Below, piece by piece: positions 7,371 to 13,384 of a stretch of 13,489 nt of DNA. The notes beneath the pieces were generated by a model that ran no database searches, had not been told where the DNA came from, and saw only the letters and a list, made by a program, of their open reading frames with translations. The first letter of the stretch is position 1. Every line of letters starts with the position of its first letter. Where the stretch lies: contig CAJAKT010000324.1 in the NCBI GenBank assembly GCA_903940375.1, forward strand, positions 1 to 13,489, given 5' to 3'. Position numbers and translations under genes: made by a program. The DNA comes from an uncultured bacterium. Its GTDB lineage: Bacteria; Actinomycetota; Actinomycetes; S36-B12.

Positions 7371-8443
7371 GCCGTCACTCCTTCCATGGACACGTAGTCC
7401 ACGTCGTAGCCGAATGCCTTGGGGCCGACGAGTTCCAACATGCCCGGCTGGTGCCATTCGGGTGCGCAGGGCAGACCAATCACGTTGATGCGCTGACCGT
7501 AGGCAAGGGTCTCGGTGGTGATGGGATCTGCGGTCTCGTAGTCGAGGAAGCAGATCAGGTCCGGAGTGGTGATGATCGGTTCGCCGTCCTCGAACGCGAT
7601 CAGGAGTTCGTTCTGGATCTCCACTCGCATGACGCGATCCGCGTCTTGCAGGTCTTCCAGGACGACGGTGCCCCGGGCGAAGCCTGCCGTCGTGCGACGA
7701 TCGATATCAATGATCTTCCCCGAGAAGTACCGCTTGCCTCCGGAGAAGCCAAGGAACTCCTCGAATGCTCCTTCTTCACCTCGCTTGACCGCATTGAGCC
7801 GCTTACCCAGTTCCACGCAATAGCTCATCGACCCCTGAATGCCATGGGCGGCGACCTGCCTGACTGTCATGGGGTAGCACGAGATCCCGTTCGCCATGCC
7901 CAGCTGCATCACCGAGGCTCGAGCGAGCTTCTCCGCGGTCTGGTTGGTCGTCGTCTCGAAAACCACGACGTTGCCCTTCTCATCAGCCACGCTCATCGGA
8001 GCTGCGGGAATCCCGGCCAGCGTGAAGACGGTCATCTCGATCTGAGGGAAGGCTCGTCGCATGGAATCGGCGTCGATAACAGGCAGGCCCATCTCCACCG
8101 CCGTCGCCAGCGGGATCAGGGTGTTCATGCCGCCCACTTCGATCGGCATCAATGCCACGGGCTCCTTACCCAGGTGAGCAGCCAGGGCCCTGACGCAAGC
8201 GACGAATTCGGTGCCGGCAGGTACCTTCTCCAGGATCACCGTGGGTGCACCGATGACAGCGGTCGTGAGCACGAGGCCATCGGGGTCGAGCTCACCCGGC
8301 TCCACGATCTGCACGGGTCCGAACTTCTCTATCGCCTGGCGGACCATGAGCCTCGCGATGTAGGGGTCGCCGCCGCCGCCCGTGCCCAGGAGCGTCGCCC
8401 CGATGACCATGTCATCAAGGTCGTCCAACGTCAGTTCGCGCAT
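7367..8443 (-). CDS. DUF917 / S-Me-THD-like protein
   Basis: A 358-residue cytoplasmic protein of the family long known as DUF917 and now named in Pfam after S-methyl-thiohydantoin desulfurase. Visible marks are MRELTLDDLDDMVIGATLLGTGGGGDPYIA (1-30) with its glycine loop GTGGGGDPY, IEVGGMNTLIPLATAVEMGLPVIDADSMRRAFPQ in the middle of the N-terminal domain, and a C-terminal part with FLDYETADPITTETL and INVIGLPCAPEWH. The ATG at 8443 is preferred to a TTG six codons upstream because GAGGTGG (8449-8455) is 5 nt away. Its stop overlaps the HyuA start by 4 bp, so the two proteins should be made together. The pair recurs widely in actinobacterial nitrogen-compound loci (family knowledge). It may act as the catalytic partner that replaces HyuB; the substrate here is unknown. 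Confidence 0.9.
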   Translation of the reverse strand: MRELTLDDLDDMVIGATLLGTGGGGDPYIARLMVRQAIEKFGPVQIVEPGELDPDGLVLTTAVIGAPTVILEKVPAGTEFVACVRALAAHLGKEPVALMPIEVGGMNTLIPLATAVEMGLPVIDADSMRRAFPQIEMTVFTLAGIPAAPMSVADEKGNVVVFETTTNQTAEKLARASVMQLGMANGISCYPMTVRQVAAHGIQGSMSYCVELGKRLNAVKRGEEGAFEEFLGFSGGKRYFSGKIIDIDRRTTAGFARGTVVLEDLQDADRVMRVEIQNELLIAFEDGEPIITTPDLICFLDYETADPITTETLAYGQRINVIGLPCAPEWHQPGMLELVGPKAFGYDVDYVSMEGVTA

Positions 8444-8448
8444 CGTTT

Positions 8449-8455
8449 CCACCTC
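8449..8455 (-). promoter_or_regulatory. Ribosome binding site of the DUF917 gene
   Basis: GAGGTGG on the minus strand, 5 nt before the ATG at 8443. It lies within the short extension that a TTG start at 8461 would require, so it supports the shorter protein. Confidence 0.55.
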
Positions 8456-8501
8456 TATCAACTCGCGGGACTTTCTCCGTGCGAAGGTCTTGAACGCTAA
8501 G

Positions 8502-8517
8502 CGACCCGGATGGGTCG
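8502..8517. repeat. Hairpin CGACCC-GGAT-GGGTCG in the gap between the oxidoreductase and DUF917 genes
   Basis: Perfect 6 bp inverted repeat with a 4 nt loop in the 141 bp gap (8444-8584). It lies 67 bp past the FAD oxidoreductase stop and 58 bp before the DUF917 start. No T-run follows on the minus strand, so it is not a classical terminator. It could be an operator, an attenuator-like stem or a processing site. I saw no convincing -35/-10 pair in the gap. Confidence 0.35.
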
Positions 8518-8584
8518 TGCCATGTGCAATCCGCTCAGGGTCCTAAAGGAACATGGGCAGATCGCCCCGCTCGGCTGGAGGTGA

Positions 8585-9844
8585 TCATCGCCGGTTGCCT
8601 CTCCGAAAGCGCTCCACGGAGAACGGTGCAAGTTCCGTCGCCAACGGCTTGCCCTCCACGATGTCCGCCACCAGCCTGCCCGTCCGCGGCGCCAGCGTCA
8701 CACCGAGCATGGCGTGCCCAGTCGCCATGATGACCTCGGGAGCTCGCGCGATCCGCCCGATGATCGGCAGCCCGTCTGGGGTCATCGGTCGCAGCCCTGC
8801 CCAGGGCAAAGGCTTGGAGGTGAGGTCCCTGCCGAGATACCGCTGGGAAGAGGCGATGATGCCGGCCGCACGCCGGCCGTCAACCCGGCCGGGGTCTCCG
8901 CCGAACTCCATCGTGCCCGACAGGCGCATCCCACGATCGAGCGGAGTAACGGCCACTCTCGCCTCGGTCAGGTATACCGCTCGGCGCACGGGCACGGCCG
9001 GGGTCGCGAGGTCGTATCCGTATCCCTTCCCGAATCGCAGTGGGATCCGCTCGCCGACGGATGAAGCAATGCTCGCGCTTCCTACTCCCGCCGCAACGAC
9101 CACCTGATCGGCGGAGATGGTTCCCGCGTCTGTCGACAACCTGACTCCGCCGGCGGTGGCGTCGACGCCGAGAACGGGACGCGATTCGATCACGGGGACG
9201 CCCAAGGCGAGGAGTGCTCGACGCAGGGCCTCGATGTAACTGTCCGGGTTGAGGTGCATCTGGTCCGGGCAGAGGATTCCAGCGATCACCGCCTCGGAAA
9301 GGCCGGGCTCCAGTTCTCGCACACCGGTCGCTGAGAGGAGGCCAGGCGCGGCGAGGCCTGCGGCCGATGCGGCGTCCGCATACTCCCCAATATGCGCCTC
9401 ATATTCCTCGTGGGACGTGAAGGCCAGAAGCACGCCGTCGCGGTGGAGTTCGAAATCGACGCCTCGCGCTGAATAGCCGTCGAACATGGCCAAGGTCCCG
9501 CCAGCAAGTGCGCTGATCGCGGCGAGCCCTTGCTGGAATCGGCGTGGTGACGACGCCCGCAGCATCCCGAACATGAAGGCGACATGACCGGGGTCGAGGT
9601 CTGGCGCGACGCGCAGGGGCGAGGACGGCTTGAACATCCAGCGCAATGCCTGACCCACGACCCCGGGGGAAGGGACGGGTGCAGCCATGATGGGCACGAC
9701 CCAACCCGCGTTACGGCGCGCCGCTCCGGATCCGACGCTGGAGGCCTCCAGGACTGCGACGTGCACGCCACGGGTGGCGAGCTCGAAGGCGACGCTCAGT
9801 CCGACGGGCCCAGAGCCGATGACGACAACCGAGTAGTCAGCCAT
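8585..9844 (-). CDS. FAD-dependent amino-acid oxidoreductase (DAO superfamily, DadA-like)
   Basis: Flavoenzyme expected to oxidise the C-N bond of an amino acid, often a D- or secondary amino acid, to an imine. The 419-residue protein starts with a Rossmann FAD loop VVIGSGPVGLSVAFE (7-21) and the ribose-binding acidic residue Glu33. It continues with ARRNAGWVVP (42-51), which matches the SAGNAG/ARNAG region of DadA relatives, and ends with the conserved WAGLRPMTPDGLPIIGR and ATGHAMLGVTLAPRTGRLVADIV, the DadA-type C-terminal FAD-binding block. There is no signal peptide. The ATG at 9844 overlaps the end of the upstream ketimine-reductase gene by 8 bp and has no Shine-Dalgarno sequence, so translation is probably coupled. 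The pairing suggests that imine made here is reduced by the neighbour. Alternatives are a sarcosine or glycine oxidase-like activity. Confidence 0.9.
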   Translation of the reverse strand: MADYSVVVIGSGPVGLSVAFELATRGVHVAVLEASSVGSGAARRNAGWVVPIMAAPVPSPGVVGQALRWMFKPSSPLRVAPDLDPGHVAFMFGMLRASSPRRFQQGLAAISALAGGTLAMFDGYSARGVDFELHRDGVLLAFTSHEEYEAHIGEYADAASAAGLAAPGLLSATGVRELEPGLSEAVIAGILCPDQMHLNPDSYIEALRRALLALGVPVIESRPVLGVDATAGGVRLSTDAGTISADQVVVAAGVGSASIASSVGERIPLRFGKGYGYDLATPAVPVRRAVYLTEARVAVTPLDRGMRLSGTMEFGGDPGRVDGRRAAGIIASSQRYLGRDLTSKPLPWAGLRPMTPDGLPIIGRIARAPEVIMATGHAMLGVTLAPRTGRLVADIVEGKPLATELAPFSVERFRRGNRR

Positions 9845-10817
9845 CGTGACGCGCGGCCATCAAGAGGTCCACGACCGACGCATCCTGGATGCCCAGGCCC
9901 ACGCTCGCGTAGACCGTGAGATCACGCGTTCCGGCTGGGGCGACGATGCGCCCGAGCATGACGTCACCGATTGCGTGAACATTCTCGCGCGCGAGATCCC
10001 CCGACGCGAGGGCCGCGGCGACGGGTCCGCATTGCTGGCATGCGGTGGAAACGTCGTCAACGAATACCTCTCCCGCCCGATCAATAACATCGGGACCGAA
10101 TTCATGGCGGTTGGGTGCGAATGAGCCGACGCTGACAAGCGTCGCACCTGCGGCGAACCAACTGGCGCTGACGACCGGATCGAAGCTCGAGGTGCACAGG
10201 ATCACCGTGTCGGCGCTCTCGACGGCCCGACGGATGTCGTCGGTCACGCGTAGCCGATCGCTGGCCGCGCCTTCACTGGGGCCGGTTAGTACCAACGGGG
10301 CCCCTTTGCGGACGACGGTGGTCACTTGCGCTTCCGGGTACCGCTCCAGAATCACATCCGCGTGCGCCATTCCCTGACGACCGGCGCCGACGACGACGAC
10401 CTGCTCAGGGGCAAGACCGTCAGCGCGCCAACTGGCAAGGGCTTCGATGGCGGCGACGCTCGCCGCGGGCGTGCGCATTGTCGTGATCGTCTCGCCGTCC
10501 ATCGTCGCCGCGAGGTCGCCGGTGGTCCTGTCCATCACCATGACAAAGGCGTGAACACTCGGCAGGCCGCGTGCAGGATTGCCCGGATTGACGCTTCCGA
10601 TCTTGACCACCGGCCATCCGTCTTGACTGGCACGCGCCAGGTAGCTGAATGCGGTGTTGTCGCCGTACGGGAGAAGGGCGCGAGGCGCGAGCTCCGCCAC
10701 TCCCCCGGCGAATGCCTCGAACACCGCACGCTGGGACGCGACAAGGGCGTCCCACGTCAGGGCTCTCCGGATGTCGTCCCCCGAGAGATGAACGCCGGTA
10801 GCCGGAGTCCAGGACAT
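9837..10817 (-). CDS. Ornithine cyclodeaminase / mu-crystallin family protein (possible ketimine reductase)
   Basis: NAD(P)-dependent enzyme of the ornithine cyclodeaminase/mu-crystallin family. Members include ornithine cyclodeaminase, alanine dehydrogenase-like proteins and reductases of cyclic imines such as pyrroline-2-carboxylate and piperideine-2-carboxylate. The 326-residue protein shows VKIGSVNPGNPARGLPSVHA (71-90) with Lys72, MDGETITTMRTPAAS (106-120) with Arg115, the dinucleotide loop VVVGAGRQGMAHA (141-153), VSVGSFAPNRHE (228-239) and YASVGLGIQDASVVDLL (303-319). GGAAGGAG (10824-10831), 6 nt upstream, supports the ATG at 10817. It is the first gene of the leftward operon and overlaps the oxidoreductase gene. 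With that partner, oxidation of a D-amino acid followed by reduction to the L-form is a coherent inference. True ornithine cyclodeaminase activity is less likely in this context. Confidence 0.9.
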   Translation of the reverse strand: MSWTPATGVHLSGDDIRRALTWDALVASQRAVFEAFAGGVAELAPRALLPYGDNTAFSYLARASQDGWPVVKIGSVNPGNPARGLPSVHAFVMVMDRTTGDLAATMDGETITTMRTPAASVAAIEALASWRADGLAPEQVVVVGAGRQGMAHADVILERYPEAQVTTVVRKGAPLVLTGPSEGAASDRLRVTDDIRRAVESADTVILCTSSFDPVVSASWFAAGATLVSVGSFAPNRHEFGPDVIDRAGEVFVDDVSTACQQCGPVAAALASGDLARENVHAIGDVMLGRIVAPAGTRDLTVYASVGLGIQDASVVDLLMAARHDG

Positions 10818-10840
10818 GCGCGGCTCCTTCCACCATCCTC

Positions 10841-10866
10841 GGGCGAGCGGTGGGGGCCGCTCGTCC
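10841..10866 (-). repeat. Leader hairpin before the ornithine cyclodeaminase-family gene
   Basis: Inverted repeat GGGCGAGCGG / CCGCTCGTCC around a 6 nt loop. The inner seven pairs (10844-10850 with 10857-10863) are perfect; on the minus-strand transcript one A-C mismatch follows outward. It lies 24-49 nt before the start codon and 10 nt from the ribosome binding site, inside the probable 5' leader. It may affect translation or mRNA stability; no T-run marks it as a terminator. Confidence 0.4.
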
Positions 10867-10913
10867 CGCGCGCCACCCCATCACCTGCAGAGTAGGCACC
10901 GGCCACGCCGCAC

Positions 10914-10941
10914 ATCCTGTGCACAGTCCACAGATCGTCAA
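10914..10941 (-). promoter_or_regulatory. Candidate promoter of the leftward catabolic operon
   Basis: On the minus strand TTGACG (10936-10941) is a good -35. It is followed after 16 bp by CAGGAT (10914-10919), a weak -10 that keeps the conserved A and final T. Transcription would begin near 10907 and give a leader of about 90 nt that includes the hairpin at 10841-10866. The GTGCAC palindrome at 10918-10925 covers the spacer and the edge of the -10, a position suited to repression. Confidence 0.35.
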
Positions 10942-11004
10942 CGCTCGGTGTGCACTCTGCCACTCTCGCAGGTATTGGATAACTGTCAGTCTCCACTCGT
11001 GCAC
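10918..11004. promoter_or_regulatory. Three GTGCAC sites in the divergent intergenic region (candidate operators)
   Basis: TGTGCACA (10918-10925, perfect 8 bp palindrome), TGTGCAC (10949-10955) and GTGCAC (10999-11004) fall within 87 bp. The first two are 31 bp apart, close to three helical turns. They lie between the divergent ketimine-reductase and racemase genes, around the candidate leftward promoter. GTGCAC occurs a few times elsewhere inside coding sequence, so only the clustering is notable. The binding protein is unknown; the PucR product is one candidate. Confidence 0.4.
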
Positions 11005-11036
11005 CGGAATCTCCCGGCCGTTCAGAGGAGCCCATC

Positions 11037-11822
11037 ATGAGCCGTCGCATTCTGTGGATCAACCCTGTCGGCACGTCCGCTTACGACGAGCCCATCGGCG
11101 CCGCACTGCGCGACGAGGCCCTTCCCGACAGTCGCATCGACGTCTGCTCCCTGCCGGGCTTCCCGGTCAACCACCTTGAGTACAACGCCTACGAGATGGT
11201 CATGGCTGGTGCGACCATCGGCGCCGTGCGCTGGGGCGAGCAGCAGGGGTATGACGCAGCCGTGATCGGCTGCTTCTATGACCCTGCTTTGCGCGCCGCG
11301 CGGGAGGTGTCGGGGAAGATGGCAGTCACCGCACCCGCGGAGGCATGCATGCACCTCGCCACGACCGTGGGCGAGCGCGTAAGCATCCTGGTTGGTCGAT
11401 CCAAGTGGATCCCCGAGATGCACGAGAACGCCGTTAAGTACGGGTTCGCGGACAAAGTTGCCTCTTTCCGTGTCCTGCGCATGACCGTGAATGAATTCCA
11501 GCAGGACCCTGCCTGCACCGAGGAGCGGATCCTCGAAGAGGCGCGCCTTGCCGTCGAGCAGGATGGCGCCGATGTCATCGTCCTTGGCTGCACCATCGAG
11601 TTTGGCTTCTACCGCAAGGTCCAGGATGAACTCGGCGTTCCCGTTATCGACGCCATCGTGGCGCCGTTGCGCTATGCCGAGCTGCTCGCAGACATCCGGA
11701 TGCGGCATGGGTGGGGAACCAGTCGAGTCCGCGGATACGAGCGGCCCGATGAGGCCGAACTTGACGCCTTTGTTCCCGTCTTTGAGCCGACCGTGCATCG
11801 CGATCCCAGAGGCGCCGCCTGA
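11037..11822 (+). CDS. Asp/Glu/hydantoin racemase family protein
   Basis: Cofactor-independent racemase or isomerase of the Asp/Glu/hydantoin racemase superfamily. The 261-residue protein has the N-terminal strand RRILWINPVGTSAYDEPI (3-20) and two catalytic-type cysteines in the expected contexts: Cys79 in AAVIGCFYDPALRAARE and Cys185 in VIVLGCTIEFG. GERVSILVGRS (112-122) matches the domain linker region. Its closest functional relatives are probably hydantoin or allantoin racemases, which supply the isomer that the ring-opening enzyme accepts. AGAGGAG (11024-11030), 6 nt upstream, supports the ATG at 11037. It is transcribed divergently from the leftward operon and shares its 219 bp control region. 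The C-terminal tail from about 228 is charged and looks non-conserved. Both cysteines are present, so racemisation is plausible; maleate isomerase or decarboxylase activity is an alternative. Confidence 0.9.
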   Translation: MSRRILWINPVGTSAYDEPIGAALRDEALPDSRIDVCSLPGFPVNHLEYNAYEMVMAGATIGAVRWGEQQGYDAAVIGCFYDPALRAAREVSGKMAVTAPAEACMHLATTVGERVSILVGRSKWIPEMHENAVKYGFADKVASFRVLRMTVNEFQQDPACTEERILEEARLAVEQDGADVIVLGCTIEFGFYRKVQDELGVPVIDAIVAPLRYAELLADIRMRHGWGTSRVRGYERPDEAELDAFVPVFEPTVHRDPRGAA

Positions 11823-12104
11823 CAGAGCTCTCCGCGCTGGACTCCATCGGTCAACGTGGCGCCCGTCTTGAGGCCGCGACAAGTCTACGGATATCGAGTC
11901 CGCACGAATGGGCCAGGGAATGGGCCAACTTGGCAAAGCTACAACGTACATATTGGATTTGTGGCGCCGCAATACGTTGCGCTGCAACGGATTCCGACCC
12001 ACCCGGACTCTCCCAGACCCACCCAGGCCCGTCAGGAAGGGACCAGCGCCCCGAGGATGAAAGGCCATGTAAGGGCAACATCGGCACCTCCAACCCATTC
12101 GATG
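11823..12104. other. Non-coding stretch with short repeats between the racemase and fic genes
   Basis: No credible gene was found in these 282 bp on either strand. Both flanking genes end here, so termination would be expected, but no hairpin with a T-run was seen. It contains GAATGGGCCA twice with 12 bp periodicity (11906-11915, 11918-11927), the pseudo-palindrome GCCAA-C-TTGGC (11924-11934) and a perfect inverted repeat CGTTGC-GCT-GCAACG (11975-11989). The stretch around 11935-11960 is more AT-rich than its surroundings. It may be a decayed element or junction between the catabolic locus and the fic region. Confidence 0.5.
11975..11989. repeat. Inverted repeat CGTTGC-GCT-GCAACG
   Basis: Perfect 6 bp arms around a 3 nt centre, in non-coding DNA between two converging genes. 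It is too short and lacks a T-run for a confident terminator call; it could be a protein site or a weak bidirectional hairpin. Confidence 0.3.
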
Positions 12105-13244
12105 CTAGGCGAAGGGGTCTGAGCGGTCCTTCGCCGGCCGCTCTAAGCGAATATCCCTCATGAGGCTGGCCACGCGTTGGCTCGCCACGTAGTACCGGCC
12201 TCGTCGCTCGCCCTTTGGAATGAGGAGTTCGGCTTCGACCATCTTCCTGAGGTCGTTGCTTGCAGTCTGCTCTGATATCTCATCCGGCGAGTCCGCGAGA
12301 CTCGAGCGATACGTACTGTTCCTGACCCGCAGACCCATGGCAGCGTCGAACAGTGCCAAGAGGGATCGCTCTGAGAGGTTCTTCCCCGCGACTAGTGTCT
12401 CGAGCTCCCCCCAAAGCCGTTCGCTCTCGCGAATACGAGTGACCAGGGTGCGGGCCTGCCGCAGATGAGCCGTCAGCATGAATCGCACCCAGGGGCGAGC
12501 GTCGCTCTCCGGATGCCAAGAGCCCTGACCCACCTCTGCGAGCACGTCGTAGTAGTCCTGCGTGTTACGACCGAGATACTCTTCGATGCTCATGAAGACC
12601 GGCGACAGCACTCCGGTTCGTGCCAATACCAGGCTTTGCATGCAGCGCGCCGTCCGCCCGTTGCCGTCCTTGAACGGATGGATCATGACGAGATTCAGGT
12701 GGGCCATCGCCGCCCGAACCAAAGCCGGTTCCGCCGCGTCTCGGTTCATATCGAGGGCCAGCTCCCCCATCAATTCGGGGACGCTGCCTACATCCGGCCC
12801 CTCATAGACGATGGCCCCATCGTCCTCACGCTGGACAAAGATGGATCCAGCACGCCATAGGCCGGGTCGGTTCGCCATCGCATAGTTGGTCATCATGAAG
12901 TGCAGGCTCTTGATCAACTGCTCGCTGTAAGTGAAGTCATTGTCAGTCGCTAGTTGGAGGACATACGTCATGGCCTCCCGGTAGCCGATGAGGGCCAGAC
13001 GGGTCTCATCACCGGCATCCAGTGGCTCCTCCCCAGCCGCGACGGCGGCTGCATCGTCTAGGCCGGCAATGAAGCCCTCGATGCTGTTCGAGCCCTGGAT
13101 GTTACGGGCGAAGGACAGCCGTCGGAGCGAGCCTGTCCACCTTCGCGGCTCGCTGAGTTGCCATCGAAGGGTCTTTCGCAACCCCTCGATCTCCTCCAGG
13201 ACCCGGATCTCACGATCATCGAGGGCAGGCGCCATGTACAACAT
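12105..13244 (-). CDS. Fic family protein, probable AMP-transferase with N-terminal inhibitory motif
   Basis: Fic-domain enzyme expected to transfer AMP (or another nucleotide phosphate) from a nucleotide to a target hydroxyl, or to remove it. The 379-residue protein has a Fic_N-like N-terminal region (about 5-75) with the inhibitory motif S-N-S-I-E-G (52-57), matching (S/T)xxxE(G/N). The catalytic loop HPFKDGNGRTAR (189-200) is complete, including His189 and the anion-binding GNGR. A C-terminal winged-helix-like region (about 292-355, ending KGERRGRYYVAS) follows. This is the common class II Fic layout, in which Glu56 blocks productive ATP binding. GGAG about 8 nt upstream supports the ATG at 13244; a second ATG three codons later is possible. 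The gene is divergent from the partial gene at 13385 across an AT-rich palindromic block, which the C-terminal domain might bind. The target is unknown. Confidence 0.93.
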   Translation of the reverse strand: MLYMAPALDDREIRVLEEIEGLRKTLRWQLSEPRRWTGSLRRLSFARNIQGSNSIEGFIAGLDDAAAVAAGEEPLDAGDETRLALIGYREAMTYVLQLATDNDFTYSEQLIKSLHFMMTNYAMANRPGLWRAGSIFVQREDDGAIVYEGPDVGSVPELMGELALDMNRDAAEPALVRAAMAHLNLVMIHPFKDGNGRTARCMQSLVLARTGVLSPVFMSIEEYLGRNTQDYYDVLAEVGQGSWHPESDARPWVRFMLTAHLRQARTLVTRIRESERLWGELETLVAGKNLSERSLLALFDAAMGLRVRNSTYRSSLADSPDEISEQTASNDLRKMVEAELLIPKGERRGRYYVASQRVASLMRDIRLERPAKDRSDPFA

Positions 13245-13273
13245 CGCTGTAACTCCATTTCAAACTATGTTGA

Positions 13274-13288
13274 ATAATGATATTATCA
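13274..13288. promoter_or_regulatory. AT-rich overlapping palindromes upstream of fic
   Basis: Within an AT-rich island (about 13256-13290) in otherwise GC-rich DNA, ATAAT-GAT-ATTAT (13274-13286) overlaps TGATA-T-TATCA (13278-13288). The block includes good -10-like hexamers in both directions: TATTAT on plus at 13281-13286 and GATAAT on minus. It lies 30-44 bp upstream of the fic start and about 100 bp before the partial gene. A promoter with an autoregulatory operator is the likeliest reading; no -35 was clear. Confidence 0.4.
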
Positions 13289-13370
13289 GTCTACAGAGTG
13301 GATAGATACCGTCATTCGATACAAGGCCAGACGGAGATGCGGCCGAAGCACAAAGCTCAAGGGCACGCCA

Positions 13371-13378
13371 GGAAGGAG
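13371..13378 (+). promoter_or_regulatory. Ribosome binding site of the partial gene at the right edge
   Basis: GGAAGGAG followed by 6 nt and then GTG at 13385. It decides the start of the truncated gene over an in-frame ATG at 13337, which has no well-spaced site. Confidence 0.6.
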
Positions 13379-13384
13379 ACGGCC

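Noticed and set aside
7371..7457. 29-residue N-terminal extension of HyuA
   Set aside because: It lies wholly inside the DUF917 gene; the ATG at 7370 has a strong binding site and family proteins start just before DVGGT.
7160..8500. 446-codon open frame on the plus strand opposite DUF917
   Set aside because: Rich in His, Arg and Cys with no domain pattern; it is the complement of the DUF917 and HyuA coding frames.
8555..8567. GGGC/GCCC inverted repeat after the FAD oxidoreductase gene as a terminator
   Set aside because: Only 4 bp arms and no T-run on the transcript strand.
16..11822. Ergothioneine degradation locus, suggested by the S-Me-THD family name
   Set aside because: No ergothionase, thiourocanate-processing enzyme or methyltransferase is present in the window, so the name alone cannot assign this pathway.
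10973..11958. TATTGGAT octamer present at 10973-10980 and 11951-11958
   Set aside because: A single 8-mer match with unlike flanks and no fit to a -10 with a paired -35; likely chance.
11022..12098. 358-codon open frame on the minus strand opposite the racemase
   Set aside because: It is antisense to a gene with clear family motifs and a good ribosome binding site. Its translation shows no recognisable domain, and such long shadow frames are expected in GC-rich coding DNA.
11856..12122. 88-codon plus-strand frame in the racemase-fic gap
   Set aside because: No ribosome binding site, no recognisable domain and Pro/Ser/Arg-rich composition; it also runs into the end of fic.
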